From positions 1 to 16,097 of the forward strand of contig JAVBQK010000090.1 of assembly GCA_031549105.1 (NCBI GenBank): a stretch of DNA of 16,097 nucleotides, read 5' to 3'. Source of the stretch: Avichristensenella sp031549105 (GTDB lineage Bacteria; Bacillota; Clostridia; Christensenellales; Aristaeellaceae). The position numbers and the translations under genes were made by a program. This document shows positions 14,924 to 16,097 of this stretch, in pieces; position 1 is the first letter of the stretch, and every line of letters begins with the position of its first letter. A model generated the notes under the pieces. It made no database searches. It saw only the letters and a program-made list of their open reading frames with translations, and had not been told where the DNA came from.

Positions 14924-15706
14924 TTACAGGATGTCCGCGCCGAAGACCTCCAACTGGGTCAGCGACGGGAACGGCGAGGGATCATTCGCCTTGATCAGGT
15001 CGCGCACCATAATCCACTCAATCGTGCGTCCGCCGAGCGGGAACCGCTGTGCGTCCTGCGTCTTTACCAGCGGACACGCCAGCACATGCCCGTCCGAGCA
15101 TTCCACGGTCGCGTGCTCCCACCAGGCGTCGTGCGGGAAGTCCGCACGCAGCGTCAGCGCCACGCTGTCCGCGCGCACCGGCCGGCCAAACTCCACCTTC
15201 AGCCATGCGTCCTCCCGGCCGCCGATGCCCCACGAATGGTACGGCCAGCCGCCGTGCCGCTCGTTGAACCGGTGCCCGTCAATCACGTTGCGCGCCCAGA
15301 ACTGCGCCTCGCCCCGCGTCTCGATGTTGGCGACCGCATGCGGGAAGCAGACCGCCTCGCCCCGCTGGTCAAAGGGGTTCAGCCCTACGCTCCGATACGC
15401 TGCCGCCTCCATCTCCTCCACGCCGCCGATCACCGCCGTGTGCGCATCGCCCGCGAACGCCTGCGGCGGGTACCCATTCATCGCATCCCCAAACGGAACG
15501 GCAAACGTGAACCCCTTCTCCGGCAAAAACACGATGGCGGATGCCACCGCCTGGTGCACGGACACTTTCGCCCGCACCCCATCGGAGCCGAAAACCAACC
15601 GGTCCCCATCCTTATACTTTCCTTTATAAACCAGCCGTGCGTCCGCGTGCCCCTCGGCCCGCGCGAGCACCTTTCCCCGTGCGTTCTGCACCTCTATTGT
15701 ATACAT
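14924..15706 (-). CDS. Unrecognised protein with discoidin-like (galactose-binding fold) C-terminal half
   Basis: I do not recognise a named family. The 260-residue protein has no signal peptide or membrane helix, so it should be cytosolic. Residues 1-75 look like beta strands (MYTIEVQNARGKVLARAEG, then DGDRLVFG). Residues about 135-258 resemble an F5/8 type C / galactose-binding-like sandwich: ARNVIDG, WPYHSWGIGGREDAWLKVEF, SVALTLRADFPHDAWWEHATVE and a closing LEVFG. Such folds usually bind carbohydrates or glycans; binding is inferred only. I chose the ATG at 15706 because GGAGGG lies 7 nt upstream; longer in-frame starts at 15727 and 15769 lack such a site or precede the -10. It has a consensus -10 element and is divergent from the small cysteine-rich gene. 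Confidence 0.7.
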   Translation of the reverse strand: MYTIEVQNARGKVLARAEGHADARLVYKGKYKDGDRLVFGSDGVRAKVSVHQAVASAIVFLPEKGFTFAVPFGDAMNGYPPQAFAGDAHTAVIGGVEEMEAAAYRSVGLNPFDQRGEAVCFPHAVANIETRGEAQFWARNVIDGHRFNERHGGWPYHSWGIGGREDAWLKVEFGRPVRADSVALTLRADFPHDAWWEHATVECSDGHVLACPLVKTQDAQRFPLGGRTIEWIMVRDLIKANDPSPFPSLTQLEVFGADIL

Positions 15707-15725
15707 TTTCCATCCCTCCCCGGGC

Positions 15726-15777
15726 ATTATACAGCAATTCCTTTGTAATTGCCATGCCTGAATAAACATGTTATACT
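15726..15777. promoter_or_regulatory. Divergent overlapping promoters sharing one -35 hexamer
   Basis: Plus strand: TTGCCA (15749-15754), 17 nt, TATACT (15772-15777), reading to the cysteine-rich gene. Minus strand: the same six bases read TGGCAA, then 17 nt, then a perfect TATAAT (15726-15731), reading to the unknown gene. Both spacings are optimal, so RNA polymerase should be able to bind only one direction at a time. The minus -35 matches consensus less well than the plus one. Confidence 0.6.
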
Positions 15778-15812
15778 GCAGCTATCTATACACAAACAGG
15801 AGGGACTCTACC

Positions 15813-15953
15813 GTGGGAAAAATCAACCCCGATTGCCCGTGCAAGGCAAACTGTGCGCGCCATGGCGACTGCGACGCATGCCAGGAAAACCATAAAGATG
15901 GCCTGACCACCTGCCAGCGGCTGAACAAGGAGAAGAAAGAGAAGAAGGCGTAA
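15813..15953 (+). CDS. Small cysteine-rich protein, probably metal-binding
   Basis: A 46-residue protein starting at a GTG with AGGAGGG 9 nt upstream; the frame also extends to an ATG at 15768, but that lies in the promoter. The sequence has the pattern CPC-x3-N-C-x2-HG-x-C-x2-C-x3-H, then TTC (cysteines at 9, 11, 15, 20, 23 and 35, with histidines at 18 and 27), and ends in a run of Lys/Glu. The spacing suggests one or two zinc or other metal sites. Similar small proteins occur in Clostridia as hypothetical proteins; DUF6485 is a comparable but different Cys-rich family. Function unknown. It is expressed from its own promoter, divergent from the discoidin-like gene. Confidence 0.7.
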   Translation: MGKINPDCPCKANCARHGDCDACQENHKDGLTTCQRLNKEKKEKKA

Positions 15954-15981
15954 AATCCCCTGCGTGAGCAGTCATGGGTTT

Positions 15982-16029
15982 CGAAAGGGCAACGCCCTTC
16001 GCGGAGGTCCAGGAGGCAGAGCCTCCTGG
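15982..16029. repeat. Hairpin pair, related in design to the array at 6236-6432
   Basis: Two stems follow the cysteine-rich gene: one at 15982-16001 (AAGGGC and GCCCTT with a bulged extension, AAC loop) and a perfect 9-bp stem with AGA loop at 16009-16029. The second has the same 9-bp stem and 3-nt loop layout as the hairpin at 6247-6267, but a different sequence. There is no T-tract on the plus strand. Confidence 0.6.
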
Positions 16030-16097
16030 CGTGGGCCCGGTGGAGTCGGTGCGGGGGGCCGGGGGGTGGGGGAGGAGGGGGGCGTTGGCCGCGGGGG
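16030..16097. other. Extremely G-rich window end
   Basis: The last 68 bases are mostly runs of G on the plus strand (several runs of five or six) with almost no A. No coding sequence is supported. It could be the continuation of the repeat element, a quadruplex-forming sequence, or low-quality sequence at a contig end. Confidence 0.5.

Overview
The window looks like chromosomal DNA of a high-GC member of the Clostridia (Bacillota), probably a gut-type anaerobe. The reasons are the ecfA1-ecfA2-ecfT-truA gene order, AGGAGG-type ribosome binding sites, a sodium-pumping oxaloacetate decarboxylase with a free-standing biotin carrier, a short CysE-type serine acetyltransferase, and modular intergenic hairpins. 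No rRNA, tRNA, CRISPR array, transposase or phage gene was seen. Nearly all genes lie on the minus strand; only the first (partial) and last genes lie on the plus strand.

Layout on the plus-strand scale: (1) 2-1267, the 3' part of a parvulin-type foldase (+), closed by a bidirectional terminator it shares with a convergent AraC/GyrI-like regulator (-, 1316 to about 2260). (2) 2337-6180 (-), a tightly overlapped operon ecfA1-ecfA2-ecfT-truA-HD hydrolase with an extended -10 promoter just upstream. (3) 6236-6432, a compact array of perfect hairpins bounded by near-identical inverted ends. (4) 6433-8504 (-), an RpiR/SIS regulator overlapping a BaiN/HI0933-type flavoprotein by 4 nt. (5) 8606-12975 (-), oadG, biotin carrier, oadB, oadA and surE, ending in a clear intrinsic terminator. 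(6) 13238-14819 (-), cysK-cysE behind a strong sigma-A promoter with a candidate operator at the start site. (7) 14924-15706 (-), an unrecognised protein with a discoidin-like C-terminal half, divergent from a 46-residue cysteine-rich microprotein (+, 15813-15953). The two promoters share the same six bases as -35 element. (8) 15954-16097, more hairpins and a very G-rich contig end.

Functionally, the Oad proteins should decarboxylate oxaloacetate to pyruvate and export sodium; the biotin carrier moves CO2 from OadA to OadB. The Ecf module energises uptake of vitamins or metals through S-components encoded elsewhere. CysE and CysK make cysteine from serine. Nothing here is a clear new defence or mobile system. 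The most unusual items are the OadG with a duplicated C-terminal module, the parvulin domain split by a coiled coil, the hairpin element at 6236-6432, and the divergent unknown pair at the right end.
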